Below are positions 1-9,015 of a stretch of DNA of 64,000 bases, piece by piece. The notes under the pieces were generated by a model. The model made no database searches, was not told the DNA's origin, and worked only from the letters and a program-made list of their open reading frames with translations. Source of the stretch: SLRI01 sp964576715 (GTDB lineage Bacteria > Pseudomonadota > Alphaproteobacteria > Geminicoccales > Geminicoccaceae); NCBI GenBank assembly GCA_964576715.1, contig CAZNWE010000004.1, positions 1 through 64,000 on the forward strand. The letters are read 5' to 3'. A program made the translations under genes and the position numbers. How positions within the stretch are numbered: position 1 is the stretch's first letter; each line of letters starts with the position of its first letter.

Positions 1-240
1 CAGGCGATGATCTACGACCTGCGTCTCAGGAACGACATCAGCGACCAGGAGCTGGTTGCCCGCGACCGCGCCGATCCGAACATCGAGGTGGTCGACTGGC
101 CGCAGGAGGAGCGCGACGCGTTTCGCGCCATCGCCCAGGGCGCCTGGGCCGAGTACGTCGCCGGCGACCCACTCGCCGAGCAGGCGCTGGCGCTTAACAT
201 CGAGTTCATGAAGCGCGTCGGCCTGCTCGCCGCCGACTGA
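1..240 (+). CDS. TRAP transporter substrate-binding protein, C-terminal fragment
   Basis: Only the last 79 codons lie in the window; the frame is open from base 1 and ends in TGA. The tail has the look of a DctP-family periplasmic binding protein: a helical stretch with WPQEERDAFRAIAQGAW and a final helix ending KRVGLLAAD. The call rests mainly on position, because the next two genes are the small and large membrane subunits of a TRAP transporter. DctP proteins bind an organic acid in the periplasm and hand it to DctQM. The substrate cannot be read from this fragment. Confidence 0.7.
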   Translation, partial: QAMIYDLRLRNDISDQELVARDRADPNIEVVDWPQEERDAFRAIAQGAWAEYVAGDPLAEQALALNIEFMKRVGLLAAD

Positions 241-319
241 GGTCGTCCCTGCGCAACGGCCGGGGCCATCGTCCCGGCCGCTGTCACGCGTCGCGTCGAT
301 CGCCCGGAGGGCCGGCCCC

Positions 320-814
320 TTGCAGCTTCTCCTGCAGCTCATCGAGAGCTTCAACCTCTGGCTCGGCCGGCAGGTTGCCTGGCTCTACCTCGCGGCCGTC
401 GCCGCCACCTTCTACGAGGTGCTGGCGCGCTACCTCTTCAACGCGCCGACCACCTGGGCCTTCGAGATCACCATCTTCCTCTGCGCCACGGGCTACCTGC
501 TGTCCGGCCCGAGCGTGACCGCCAGGGATCAGCATATTGCGATCACCAGCCTGGTCGAGATCGCGAGCCCTGGGGTGCGCTGGTGGATGCGCCTGTTGAG
601 CCTCGTCGTCGGCCTTTTCGCGATGGCCGGCATGGCCTATGCCGCGTGGTTCTCCGGCATTCACGCGGTGCGCATCTGGGAGCGCACCGGTACCGCCTAC
701 AACGCCCCCACCCCGGCGCTGATCAAGCCGATGATCGCCGTGGCCGGCATCCTCGTGCTGCTCCAGCTCGGCACCCAGCTCGTCCGCCACGTCCAGGCGC
801 GCCACGAGCGCTGA
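320..814 (+). CDS. TRAP transporter small permease (DctQ family)
   Basis: A 164-residue integral membrane protein with four hydrophobic segments (about residues 15–35, 48–68, 90–112 and 132–152), the normal size and topology of the DctQ subunit. An early segment carries the family-like stretch FYEVLARYLFNAPTTWAFE. The start is TTG at 320, chosen because a GGAGG sits about 9 bases upstream and no better start exists. It follows the binding-protein fragment by 79 bases and precedes the large permease, so the three form one Na+-dependent importer. Confidence 0.88.
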   Translation: MQLLLQLIESFNLWLGRQVAWLYLAAVAATFYEVLARYLFNAPTTWAFEITIFLCATGYLLSGPSVTARDQHIAITSLVEIASPGVRWWMRLLSLVVGLFAMAGMAYAAWFSGIHAVRIWERTGTAYNAPTPALIKPMIAVAGILVLLQLGTQLVRHVQARHER

Positions 815-867
815 GCGTTCGGCGACCGCACCGGCGACCGGCCCCTCCAGCCTGACGGACCCCGGCC

Positions 868-2184
868 TTGGGCATCGAGACCGCCACCATCCTGATCATC
901 GCCGTGATGCTCGGGCTTATGCTCCTGGGCGTGCCGCTGGCCTGGACGACGATGACGCTCGCCGTCGGCTGCACCCTGCTCTGGCTCGGCCCCGCCGGCC
1001 TGCCGCTGGTGGCGAGCCGGGTCTACGGCTTCGTCGGCGAGTACGTGCTGGTCGCCGTGCCGCTCTTCGTCTTCATGGCCTGCGTGCTCGAGCGATCGGG
1101 GGTCGCCAAGGACCTCTACGACGCCATGCGCGTCTTCGCCGGGAGGCTGCCGGGCGGTGTCGCCGTCCAGACGACGCTGGTCGCCATCGTCATGGCGGCC
1201 ATGACCGGCATCATCGGCGGCGAGATCGTGCTGCTGGGCCTGCTCGCTTTGCCGCAGATGCTCAGGCTCGGCTACGACCAGAAGCTCGCGATCGGCACGA
1301 TCTGCGCCGGTGGCTCGCTCGGCACCATGATCCCGCCCTCGGTCGTGCTCATCGTCTACGGCCTCACCGCCGGCGTCTCGATCGGCGACCTCTTCCTCGG
1401 CGGCGTCTTCCCGGGCCTGCTGCTCGCCTCCTTCTACATCACCTACATCATCGTTCGCGCCACGCTGAACCCGGCCCTCGCACCGCGCCTGCCCGACGAA
1501 GACCTCGCCATGCCCCTGGCCGAAAAGCTTCGGCTCCTGAAGGGCCTGATCCTGCCCATCATCATCATCATCTGGGTGCTGGGCTCGATCTATGGTGGCA
1601 TCGCCAGCGTCACCGAGGCGGCAGGCGTGGGGGCCACGGCGGCATTGCTCGCCGCCGCCGTCCGCGGCGAGCTTAACCTCGGGCTGATCAAGGACTCACT
1701 GCAGCGCACGATGACCACGGTCGGCGTCATCATTTGGCTGACGCTCGGGGCCAACGCCTTCATCGGCATCTACAACATCATGGGCGGCACCCGCTACCTC
1801 TCGGGTGCGATCGCCGGGCTGCCGCTCGAGCCCTGGCAGATCATCCTGGTGATGATGCTAATCCTCTTCGTCCTCGGCATGGTGCTCGACTGGATCGGCA
1901 TCACACTCCTGACCATGCCGATCTTCGTGCCGGTGATCGTCAATCTCGGCTACGACCCGGTCTGGTTCGGCATCCTCTTCTGCATGAACATGCAGTGCAG
2001 CTTCCTCACCCCGCCCTTCGGCCCCGCCGCCTTCTACCTCAAGTCCGTGGCCCCGCCGGAGATCCAGCTGCAGACCATTTTCGGGGCGCTCCTGCCCTTC
2101 ATCTGCATGCAGCTCGTGGCGCTGGGCTGCCTGCTGGTCTTCCCCGAGCTCGCTCTCTGGCTACCCTCGATCGCCCGCAACTGA
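868..2184 (+). CDS. TRAP transporter large permease (DctM family)
   Basis: A 438-residue protein made almost wholly of membrane helices, typical of DctM, the subunit that carries out Na+-coupled solute transport. The conserved loop GGSLGTMIPPSVVLIVYG (about residue 150) matches the DctM signature around the substrate and ion sites. The start is TTG at 868 with only a weak ribosome site; a later GTG is possible. It lies 53 bases after dctQ. The amidohydrolase gene begins 12 bases after its stop and is probably cotranscribed, which suggests the imported compound is a substrate for that enzyme or made from one. Confidence 0.9.
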   Translation: MGIETATILIIAVMLGLMLLGVPLAWTTMTLAVGCTLLWLGPAGLPLVASRVYGFVGEYVLVAVPLFVFMACVLERSGVAKDLYDAMRVFAGRLPGGVAVQTTLVAIVMAAMTGIIGGEIVLLGLLALPQMLRLGYDQKLAIGTICAGGSLGTMIPPSVVLIVYGLTAGVSIGDLFLGGVFPGLLLASFYITYIIVRATLNPALAPRLPDEDLAMPLAEKLRLLKGLILPIIIIIWVLGSIYGGIASVTEAAGVGATAALLAAAVRGELNLGLIKDSLQRTMTTVGVIIWLTLGANAFIGIYNIMGGTRYLSGAIAGLPLEPWQIILVMMLILFVLGMVLDWIGITLLTMPIFVPVIVNLGYDPVWFGILFCMNMQCSFLTPPFGPAAFYLKSVAPPEIQLQTIFGALLPFICMQLVALGCLLVFPELALWLPSIARN

Positions 2185-2196
2185 CTAGAGTCCCGC

Positions 2197-3051
2197 ATGA
2201 TCACCGACTGCCACATCAACATCTGGAACGACGCGGACGTCCTGCCCCGCTACCACACCGGCATGGCCCGGGTGCGCGAGAAGGACGTCCCGGCGACGTC
2301 CGATGCGGAAGCGATCATCGGCGCCATCGCCAATATCGACCGGGCGATCATCTTCGCGCTCAACTACCCGGAGACCGTCGGCATCGCGAGCAGCGACGCC
2401 ACCACCGCGGCCGCCGTCCAGCGGCACCCCGAGAAGCTCACCGGCTTCGCCTATGTCGACCCCAGGCGCCCCGACGCCCTCGAGCGCCTCCAGCATGCGC
2501 ACAAGAGCCTCGGCCTCAAAGGCGTGAAGTACGGCCCCATCTACAACGGCGTGCCGCTCGACGACGCCAGGCTGACGCCGATCTACCGCTACTGCATGGC
2601 CAACGACCTGCCAATCACCATGCACATGGGCACCACCTACACCAGGCTCTACAAGGCCGAACTCGGCCGGCCGCTGGCCGTCGAGGACGTGGCGCTGCGC
2701 TACCCCGACCTCAAGCTGGTGATGGCCCACATGGGCCATCCCTGGTACGAGGAGTGCATCGCCGTCGCGCGCAAGCAGCCCAACGTCTATGCCGAGATTT
2801 CCGCGATCTACTACCGCCGCTGGCAATTCTACAACGTGATGATCGCGATCGAGGAGTACCGGGTCGCGGACAAGATCTTCTTCGGCAGCGATTTCCCCTT
2901 CTCGACCCCCGACGAGGGCATCCGCCTCACCCGGGCCGTCCGCGACATCGGCCGCGCGGCCGGCATGCCCAGGGTCAGCGAGGAAACCGTCGAGCGCATC
3001 ATCCGAAGCGACCCCTTCGCCCACTGGTGGCACCAGAACCCGCTGGGCTGA
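2197..3051 (+). CDS. Amidohydrolase family protein (PF04909-type TIM barrel)
   Basis: A 284-residue metal-dependent hydrolase or decarboxylase-like protein. Visible active-site elements are the N-terminal DCHIN (the second His of a canonical HxH is Asn here), MHMG near residue 146, AHMGHPW near 176 and the C-terminal metal-ligand motif GSDFPF near 229. These fit amidohydrolase family 2, which includes decarboxylases and lactonases acting on aromatic or cyclic acids. It follows the TRAP permease by 12 bases and probably processes the imported acid. The exact substrate is unknown. The next gene converges on it. Confidence 0.8.
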   Translation: MITDCHINIWNDADVLPRYHTGMARVREKDVPATSDAEAIIGAIANIDRAIIFALNYPETVGIASSDATTAAAVQRHPEKLTGFAYVDPRRPDALERLQHAHKSLGLKGVKYGPIYNGVPLDDARLTPIYRYCMANDLPITMHMGTTYTRLYKAELGRPLAVEDVALRYPDLKLVMAHMGHPWYEECIAVARKQPNVYAEISAIYYRRWQFYNVMIAIEEYRVADKIFFGSDFPFSTPDEGIRLTRAVRDIGRAAGMPRVSEETVERIIRSDPFAHWWHQNPLG

Positions 3052-3191
3052 CGGAAGAAGAAGTGCGGGCAAATGATTGGCCAACGCCCCTCGGATCTTG
3101 GTTCTCGAGCGACATGCTCCGAGCCGCCACCACCCCGAACTTCCGGAGGGGCCGACGGGGAGGCGAGCCTACCCGTCCTCTTCGACGACCG

Positions 3192-4151
<960 letters not shown>

Positions 4152-4187
4152 TCGGTCTTCTCCCTTGGAAGCGCGATCCGTGCCCGC

Positions 4188-5216
4188 TCAGCCCAGCGCC
4201 CAGGTATCGGCCAGCCGATAGCCTTCGGGAAACGGGTCGGTCGGATCGAGCGTGTGCTGGTGCGTGCCGGTGATCCAGGCGGTGCCGGCGATCACCGGGA
4301 CGATGGCCGGGCGGCCGGCAAGGGTGGTCGTGCCCGCGATGTGGCAGTCAAACTCGGTGCCGATGATCGACCGGCCAATGAAGCGCTGGCCTTCTCCCAG
4401 CTGGCCTCTGGCGTGCAGCACCGCCATCCGCGCCGAGCAACCGGTGCCGCAGGGCGACCGGTCGATCTTGCCCGGGCGGATGACCACCGCATTGGCCGCG
4501 GCCAAGGCCTTGTCCTCCGGGATCAGCGGGGCCGCCATCATGCAGAAAGAGATATGGTCCCAGCCGGCGTTCAGGGGATGGCGAAAGCCGAGCTGTTCCT
4601 CGGCCGCCCGGGTGATCCTGATCCCCTGCTCGACGATATCGCGCGCCTCGTCCCGCTGGATGGCGAAGCCCAATGCCTTGGCGTCGACGATGACGAAGCT
4701 GTCACCGCCATAGGCGATGTCGACGGTGAGCGTGCCCAACCCTTCGACCTCGAGCGGCGCATCGAGCCGAGCGGCGAAGGAGGGATGGTTCTGGACCGCC
4801 ACCCGCTCGACCTTGCCGTCCCGACATTGCGCCGTCACCTCGATGATGCCGCCCGGCGGCTCGAGCACGAGACGGGTCAGGGGCTCCTGCATCTGCACCA
4901 TGCCGGTCTCGAGAAGCACGGTCGCGACACACATCGAATTCGATCCGGACATGGGCGGCGTGTCGGCCGGCTCCATGATGATCCACCCTGTGACTGCACG
5001 ACTGTCCTTGGGCGGCACCAGGAGGTTGACGTGGCGAAACATCCCGCCCCGCGGCTCGTTCAGCATGAACCGGCGCAAGCCCTCGTCCCGGGCGATCCAG
5101 CGCGACTGCTCCCAGATCGTCTCGCCCGGTGGCGGCAGCACGCCACCGACGATCACATCGCCCACCTCACCGGCGGCATGGCAGCTCACGACATGAATGA
5201 CCTTTGACGCTCGCAT
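4188..5216 (-). CDS. Proline racemase family protein, probable 4-hydroxyproline 2-epimerase
   Basis: A 342-residue diaminopimelate-epimerase-fold enzyme. The second catalytic residue is C256 in RSPCGTG. The first position, Cys in proline racemase itself, is Ser here (S90 in PMSGSN). Ser/Cys members of this superfamily have been described as 4-hydroxyproline 2-epimerases, whereas trans-3-hydroxyproline dehydratases carry Thr at the second site. This one therefore most likely interconverts trans-4-hydroxy-L-proline and cis-4-hydroxy-D-proline. It sits between an amino-acid ABC transporter and a DapA-family gene in one minus-strand operon, 17 bases after the ATPase gene. Confidence 0.8.
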   Translation of the reverse strand: MRASKVIHVVSCHAAGEVGDVIVGGVLPPPGETIWEQSRWIARDEGLRRFMLNEPRGGMFRHVNLLVPPKDSRAVTGWIIMEPADTPPMSGSNSMCVATVLLETGMVQMQEPLTRLVLEPPGGIIEVTAQCRDGKVERVAVQNHPSFAARLDAPLEVEGLGTLTVDIAYGGDSFVIVDAKALGFAIQRDEARDIVEQGIRITRAAEEQLGFRHPLNAGWDHISFCMMAAPLIPEDKALAAANAVVIRPGKIDRSPCGTGCSARMAVLHARGQLGEGQRFIGRSIIGTEFDCHIAGTTTLAGRPAIVPVIAGTAWITGTHQHTLDPTDPFPEGYRLADTWALG

Positions 5217-5233
5217 CCCGGCACCATCGCGGC

Positions 5234-5956
5234 TCAGAGCACCGCCTTGAGGAAATCCGCGGTCTCAGTCTCTTCCGGCGCATCGAAGATCTGCGAGGGC
5301 GGGCCGATCTCGTGCACCTTGCCCTGGTAGAAGAAGGCGACCCGGTCCGAGACCTCGCGGGCAAAGCGCATCTCGTGGGTGACGACGATCATCGTCATCC
5401 CCTCCTTCGAGAGCAGGCGGAGCGTGTCCAGCACCTCGCCGACGAGCTGCGGGTCAAGCGCCGAGGTCACCTCGTCGAACAGCATGTAGGTGGGCGACAT
5501 GGCGAGTGCTCTGGCGATTGCCATGCGCTGCTGCTGCCCGCCCGAGAGCTTGGACGGATAGACGTCCTGCTTGTCCGAGAGCCCGACATGGCCGAGCTGC
5601 CTTTCGGCAATCGCCTCGGCCTCCTGGCGGCCGAGCTTCAAGACCTTGCGCGGGGCGAGGGTGACGTTCTCGAGCACCGTCAGATGCGGGAACGCGTTGA
5701 ACTGCTGAAAGACGATGCCGATCTTCTGCCGCAGCTTGTTGAGATTGGTCGAACGCTTGTGGACCTCCGTGCCGTCGACCAGGATGCGGCCCTTGTTGAT
5801 CGGCTCGAGCCCGTTGATGCACATCAGCATGGTCGACTTGCCCGAGCCCGACCCGCCGATCACCGACAGCACCTCGCCGTGCTGCACCGTGAGGTCGACC
5901 CCGCGCAGCACCTCGAGCTTGCCGAAGGATTTGTGAACGTCCTGAACCTCGATCAT
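5234..5956 (-). CDS. Polar amino acid ABC transporter ATP-binding protein (GlnQ-like)
   Basis: A 240-residue ABC ATPase of the usual GlnQ/HisP length. Walker A is GGSGSGKST (about residues 34–42), the signature is LSGGQQQR, and Walker B is MLFDEVTSALD. The TGA of the upstream permease is separated from this ATG by one base, which implies translational coupling. It powers the importer formed with the two permeases and the binding protein next door. Substrate is inferred to be hydroxyproline or a related imino acid because epimerase and deaminase genes follow directly. Confidence 0.92.
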   Translation of the reverse strand: MIEVQDVHKSFGKLEVLRGVDLTVQHGEVLSVIGGSGSGKSTMLMCINGLEPINKGRILVDGTEVHKRSTNLNKLRQKIGIVFQQFNAFPHLTVLENVTLAPRKVLKLGRQEAEAIAERQLGHVGLSDKQDVYPSKLSGGQQQRMAIARALAMSPTYMLFDEVTSALDPQLVGEVLDTLRLLSKEGMTMIVVTHEMRFAREVSDRVAFFYQGKVHEIGPPSQIFDAPEETETADFLKAVL

Positions 5957-5957
5957 C

Positions 5958-6611
5958 TCACGCGTCCTCGCGCCAGCGACGCTCCAGGGCCTCGCCGAGC
6001 CTGGCCACGGGAAAGCTCATCAGGAAATAGATGAGCCCGGCGATCGAGAGCACGAAGAGCGGCTCGTTGATGCGGGTGACGATCGTCTGCGACGAGCGCA
6101 GCAGCTCGACGATGCCGATCCAAAGGACGAGCGAGGTGTCCTTCATGACGCCCAAGGTCAGCCCGATCCAGCTCGGCAGCGCCACCCGAAGCGCCATCGG
6201 AAAGACGATCTCCTTCAAGTCCTGCCACCAGGTCAGGCCCAGCGACCGTGCCGCCCGCCGCGTCGTCGTCGGCACCGCCAGGATGCCGCCGCGGACGATC
6301 TCGGCGCAATAGGCCGAGGAATAGACCGCGAGGACGACGCAGCCGATGGTGAAGGCCGACCAGTTGATGCCGATGATCGACTTGAACGAGTTGGCCAGGA
6401 CGAACTGGATCAAGAGCGGCACCGAGCGGAAGATGTCGAGCAAGCCGCCCAGCAGCGCATTCACATACCAGGGTGCCGTGGCCCGGATCAGCCCGAACAG
6501 CACCCCCATCACCGTCCCGCCGAGCATCGCCCAGAAGGTGATCGAAAGCGTGACCCCCGCCCCCTTGAGCATGAACATCAGGTCGTTGAGGGTGAAGGCG
6601 GTCTCGAACAT
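5958..6611 (-). CDS. Amino acid ABC transporter permease (HisMQ family)
   Basis: A 217-residue permease with about five membrane helices. The cytoplasmic EAA-type loop, which docks on the ATPase, is visible as TTRRAARSLGLTWWQDLKEIVFP around residues 96–118. The upstream YCAEIVRGGILAVP is typical of polar amino acid permeases. It overlaps or abuts its neighbours by a base or two on each side, so it belongs to the same operon as the second permease and the ATPase. Confidence 0.9.
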   Translation of the reverse strand: MFETAFTLNDLMFMLKGAGVTLSITFWAMLGGTVMGVLFGLIRATAPWYVNALLGGLLDIFRSVPLLIQFVLANSFKSIIGINWSAFTIGCVVLAVYSSAYCAEIVRGGILAVPTTTRRAARSLGLTWWQDLKEIVFPMALRVALPSWIGLTLGVMKDTSLVLWIGIVELLRSSQTIVTRINEPLFVLSIAGLIYFLMSFPVARLGEALERRWREDA

Positions 6612-6612
6612 G

Positions 6613-7281
6613 TCAGTACCGAAACAGCCGCCAGGCGGCGAGCCGCGCCATCAGCGTCACGCCCTTTGCCAGCAGGTAGTAGAGCACGGCCGCGATCGCG
6701 AAGAACTCGAACGTCCTGAACGTGCGGACGTTGAGATCCTGCGTCACCCCGGTGAGATCGCTGTTCAGCCCGACCACGACGCCCAAGGAGGTCATCAGGA
6801 TCGCCCAGACCATCTGGTTGGTCATCGGATGAAAGACGATCCGAAAGAGCTGCGGCAGGACGACGTAGATGAAGGCCTGGACCGGCCCCATGCCGAGCGA
6901 CCGCGCCGCCCGGGTCTGGGTCGTGGGAATGGCGCGCAGGCCACCCCGGAAGGTCTCGGCCAGATAACCCGCATTGTTGAAGGTGATCCCGGCCAAGAGC
7001 GCCGGCAAGGAATCCAGATAGAGGCCGATCGAGGCCAGGCCGAAATAGGCCATGTAGATCTGGAAAAGGGCCGGCGTGTTGCGCGCCACCTCGATCCAGG
7101 TCCAGGCGACCATGCGCAACGGTGCGATGCTGGAATTGCGCGCCAGGGCGAGCAGCACCGCCAGGATCACGCCCAGCAGCATCGACAAGAGCGCCACCTC
7201 GAGGGTGACGAGGGCACCCGCCAGCATGTCCGGCAGCGCGCGAAGCGCCGGGCGCCAGTGGAAGGTGTAGTCGAAGTTCAC
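6613..7281 (-). CDS. Amino acid ABC transporter permease (HisMQ family)
   Basis: A 222-residue paralogue of the next permease in the operon, with the same layout: periplasmic N-terminus, about five helices, and the EAA-type loop TQTRAARSLGMGPVQAFIYV around residues 116–135. YLAETFRGGLRAIP precedes it. The two permeases probably form a heterodimer. It lies 49 bases downstream of the binding-protein gene and its stop is one base from the next ATG. Confidence 0.9.
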   Translation of the reverse strand: MNFDYTFHWRPALRALPDMLAGALVTLEVALLSMLLGVILAVLLALARNSSIAPLRMVAWTWIEVARNTPALFQIYMAYFGLASIGLYLDSLPALLAGITFNNAGYLAETFRGGLRAIPTTQTRAARSLGMGPVQAFIYVVLPQLFRIVFHPMTNQMVWAILMTSLGVVVGLNSDLTGVTQDLNVRTFRTFEFFAIAAVLYYLLAKGVTLMARLAAWRLFRY

Positions 7282-7330
7282 GGGCGGTGACCGCGGTGCG
7301 CCGGTGTCACCGCCCTGTTCGGCCCAAAGC

Positions 7331-8164
7331 TCAGCGGTAGACGCCGGGAACCATCAGGTCGGGCGCGTCGCCGCCGCCGACCCACTTTTCGTAGAGCTCG
7401 GCATAGCGGCCGGTGCGGACCTGCTGATTGACGAAGAGGTCGAGATAGTTGAGCAGCCCCTGCTCCTGCCGGAGCGCGATCAGCCCCACGTAGTCGACGA
7501 GGTAGGGCGCGTCACCCTTCATCGCGAGGCCGGGGAAAGTGCCGGCCTGGACGATCGAGGAGGCGACGGTCGAGGTCACCACGGTGGCGTCGATCTGCCC
7601 CTGGCTCAGCGCCAGGAAGACGTCCGCCTGGCTCTGATAGGAGCGGAACGAGCCGTCCGGATTGCCCCAGGCATTGACGTCGTTCTCCAGCCGAATTCCC
7701 TCGTAGACCCCGGCGACCGAGCCGACCCGCTTGCCCTCGAGGTCCTCGTACGTCTCGATGCCGGTATCCTCGCGGGTCAGCACCACGTTGGTGAAGGCGA
7801 AATAGGGGATCGAGAAGCCGATGGTCTTGGCCCGCTCGAGGGTGTCGGAGGTCGACGCCACGCCGACATCCGCCCGGCCGGAGACGAGCGCCGGGATGCG
7901 GTCGGGAAACGGCGTCTCGACATATTCGGGCTCGACGCCCAAAGCGGCCGCGAGGTCGTTGCAGTAGTCGACATCGAAGCCGACCGGCTCGTTATTGGCG
8001 TCGCGCGAGCCCATCGGCGGGAAGTCGAGAACGACGGCACAGCGCAACACGCCGGACGCGATAATGTCGTCGAGCTTGTCGGCCGAGGCCGACTGTGCGG
8101 ACAGAGAGACGGCACCGATCACCGTCAGGACGGCGAGCCTGGAGAGAAGGGTCATGGCGTGCAT
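7331..8164 (-). CDS. Amino acid ABC transporter substrate-binding protein (SBP family 3)
   Basis: A periplasmic binding protein of about 277 residues, first gene of the hydroxyproline-type operon. I placed the start at ATG 8164, or ATG 8155 three codons later, because a signal peptide then follows (LLSRLAVLTVIGAVSLSAQSASA). A longer open frame reaching 8203 would cover the operator region and spoil the signal peptide. Family 3 features include SGVLRCAVVLDFPPMG near the mature N-terminus, GFDVDYCNDLAAALG, and the hinge stretch GKRVGSVAGVYEG. A tandem GGTATAN motif lies 20–33 bases upstream. Confidence 0.88.
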   Translation of the reverse strand: MHAMTLLSRLAVLTVIGAVSLSAQSASADKLDDIIASGVLRCAVVLDFPPMGSRDANNEPVGFDVDYCNDLAAALGVEPEYVETPFPDRIPALVSGRADVGVASTSDTLERAKTIGFSIPYFAFTNVVLTREDTGIETYEDLEGKRVGSVAGVYEGIRLENDVNAWGNPDGSFRSYQSQADVFLALSQGQIDATVVTSTVASSIVQAGTFPGLAMKGDAPYLVDYVGLIALRQEQGLLNYLDLFVNQQVRTGRYAELYEKWVGGGDAPDLMVPGVYR

Positions 8165-8183
8165 CCCGCGCTTTTTGAGGTTA

Positions 8184-8200
8184 GGTATATGGTATACAAT
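8184..8200. promoter_or_regulatory. Candidate GntR/FCD operator upstream of the ABC operon
   Basis: Two heptamers in tandem, GGTATAT then GGTATAC, end in the near-perfect palindrome ATGGTATACAAT (8189–8200, centred on GTATAC). FCD-type GntR regulators commonly bind short palindromes of this kind. It lies just upstream of the binding-protein start and about 130 bases from the divergent GntR gene. Binding is inferred, not shown. Confidence 0.5.
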
Positions 8201-8266
8201 CACAAACCTCGGTCAATCGACCAAATGCAGCAACGACCAGCGCGCTGCCGCGGCTTGTGATAGCCG

Positions 8267-8285
8267 ATTGCATATTTTATACAGT
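8267..8285. promoter_or_regulatory. Second candidate GntR/FCD operator, proximal to the regulator gene
   Basis: The 19-mer ATTGCATATTTTATACAGT is an imperfect inverted repeat: six of nine pairs match around an AT-rich centre. It resembles the GTATAC site 70 bases away. It sits about 45 bases before the proposed ATG of the GntR gene in an AT-rich patch that stands out from the GC-rich surroundings, so it could mediate autoregulation. Confidence 0.4.
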
Positions 8286-8328
8286 CTTTACCCACGAAAG
8301 CCCGCCGGCGCTTTTCCGCGACTGCAGC

Positions 8329-9015
8329 ATGACCACCCGCATGATCATCCCGCCGACCCGGGCGACCGCCGCCGCCAACGAGCTGCGCCGGCGCATCCTC
8401 GGCGGCGACTACCCGGGCGGCATGCAGCTCCGCCAGGCCGCCATTGCGGCGGAGCTCGGCATCAGCCGCATCCCCTTCCGCGAGGCCCTGATCCAACTCG
8501 AGGCCGAGGGCCTCGTCCACCTGGAGGCCCACAAAGGCGCCGTCGTCGCCACTATCGCCAGCGACGACGTCGAGGAGGTCTTCGATCTCCGGGCCCTGCT
8601 CGAGCCCCGCCTCCTCCTGCGCTCCGCCCCGCACCTCACCGCAGCCGACTTCGCCCAAGCCCATGCCATCCTCCGCGAATACAGCGAGGAGTTGCGCCTG
8701 CACCGCGTCGAGCGCTGGGGCGAGCTCAACACCGAGCTCCACGCCCTCCTCTACCACCGGGCCGGCCGCCCCAAGACCCTGGCCTTCGTCGACCAGCTCC
8801 TCCAGGCCTCCGACCGCTTCACCCGGGTCCAGCTCGTCTTGACCGACGGCCGCGCGCGGGCCGAGCGCGAGCACGCCGCCATCGTCCAGGATTGCGAGGC
8901 CGGCAACTTCGCCGCCGCCGCCCGCATCCTGAAAAAGCACATCGAGAATGTCGGCCAGAAGCTGGTCGCCTTCCTGCACGCGCGCCAGCCCACCAGCCCA
9001 CAAGAGGACGCATGA
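8329..9015 (+). CDS. GntR family transcriptional regulator, FCD subfamily
   Basis: About 228 residues from ATG 8329. The open frame extends to 8257, but that part would lie across the promoter and encodes nothing typical. The winged helix-turn-helix covers about residues 10–75, with ISRIPFREALIQLEAEGLV the canonical GntR recognition region. The C-terminal FCD ligand domain follows from EVFDLRALLEPRLL, with histidines in NTELHALLY and REHAAI positions typical of a metal/acid-binding FCD pocket. It is divergent from the ABC/epimerase operon and its stop overlaps the start of the enolase-family gene, so it likely controls both. Confidence 0.88.
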   Translation: MTTRMIIPPTRATAAANELRRRILGGDYPGGMQLRQAAIAAELGISRIPFREALIQLEAEGLVHLEAHKGAVVATIASDDVEEVFDLRALLEPRLLLRSAPHLTAADFAQAHAILREYSEELRLHRVERWGELNTELHALLYHRAGRPKTLAFVDQLLQASDRFTRVQLVLTDGRARAEREHAAIVQDCEAGNFAAAARILKKHIENVGQKLVAFLHARQPTSPQEDA

